Assembly: GCA_016206825.1 (NCBI GenBank) | Contig: JACQQY010000113.1 | Span: 1 to 35,860 of the forward strand | DNA from: Candidatus Omnitrophota bacterium | GTDB lineage: Bacteria; Omnitrophota; Gorgyraeia; 2-02-FULL-51-18 | Direction of reading: 5' to 3' | DNA length: 35,860 nucleotides | How positions within the stretch are numbered: the stretch's first letter is position 1 | The DNA's letters: not shown here | Text below: more notes on this DNA, generated by a model | The model's database searches: none | Seen by the model: the letters and a program-made list of their open reading frames with translations, nothing else | What the model was told of the DNA's origin: nothing

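Noticed and set aside
33000-35860. RHS polymorphic toxin interpretation
   Set aside because: No RHS core DPxGxxxx cleavage motif or C-terminal toxin was seen next to the YD-like repeats; the chain continues for about 10,000 residues.
1-35860. tRNA, rRNA, integrase or transposase genes
   Set aside because: None was recognisable on reading either strand.

Overview
Nearly the whole window (about 2574-35860) is one uninterrupted minus-strand reading frame of at least 11,083 codons. It has no visible N-terminus: the listed start at 35825 is a TTG inside a tandem repeat, and in-frame repeat sequence continues to the window edge, so the real protein is larger. From N to C, the protein fragment contains: tandem YD-like repeats; a 28-unit octapeptide array (xPxGGTVx); a string of DUF5666-like beta modules; four LamG-like domains alternating with five copies of a small 'WVDE' beta-sandwich module; a second DUF5666-like block; a C39-like domain with no evident catalytic Cys; long helical/coiled-coil regions; four ~120-aa modules; eight ~60-aa tandem repeats; a transglutaminase-like Cys/His core; a Gly-rich hydrophobic region; a SecA/DEAD-like ATPase; an HExxExxH motif; three ~85-aa repeats; and a C-terminal alpha/beta domain. 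Downstream on the same strand (2428 to beyond position 1) is a second partial gene that the ORF track omits. It encodes a signal-peptide-bearing protein with TraB/ChaN-like motifs. Two inverted copies of a GC-rich double-hairpin element are present, one in the intergenic gap and one in frame inside the second gene. The overall style resembles giant genes of Omnitrophota, but this lineage assignment is inferred from memory of such proteins and was not tested. No tRNA, rRNA, CRISPR array or transposase was recognised.
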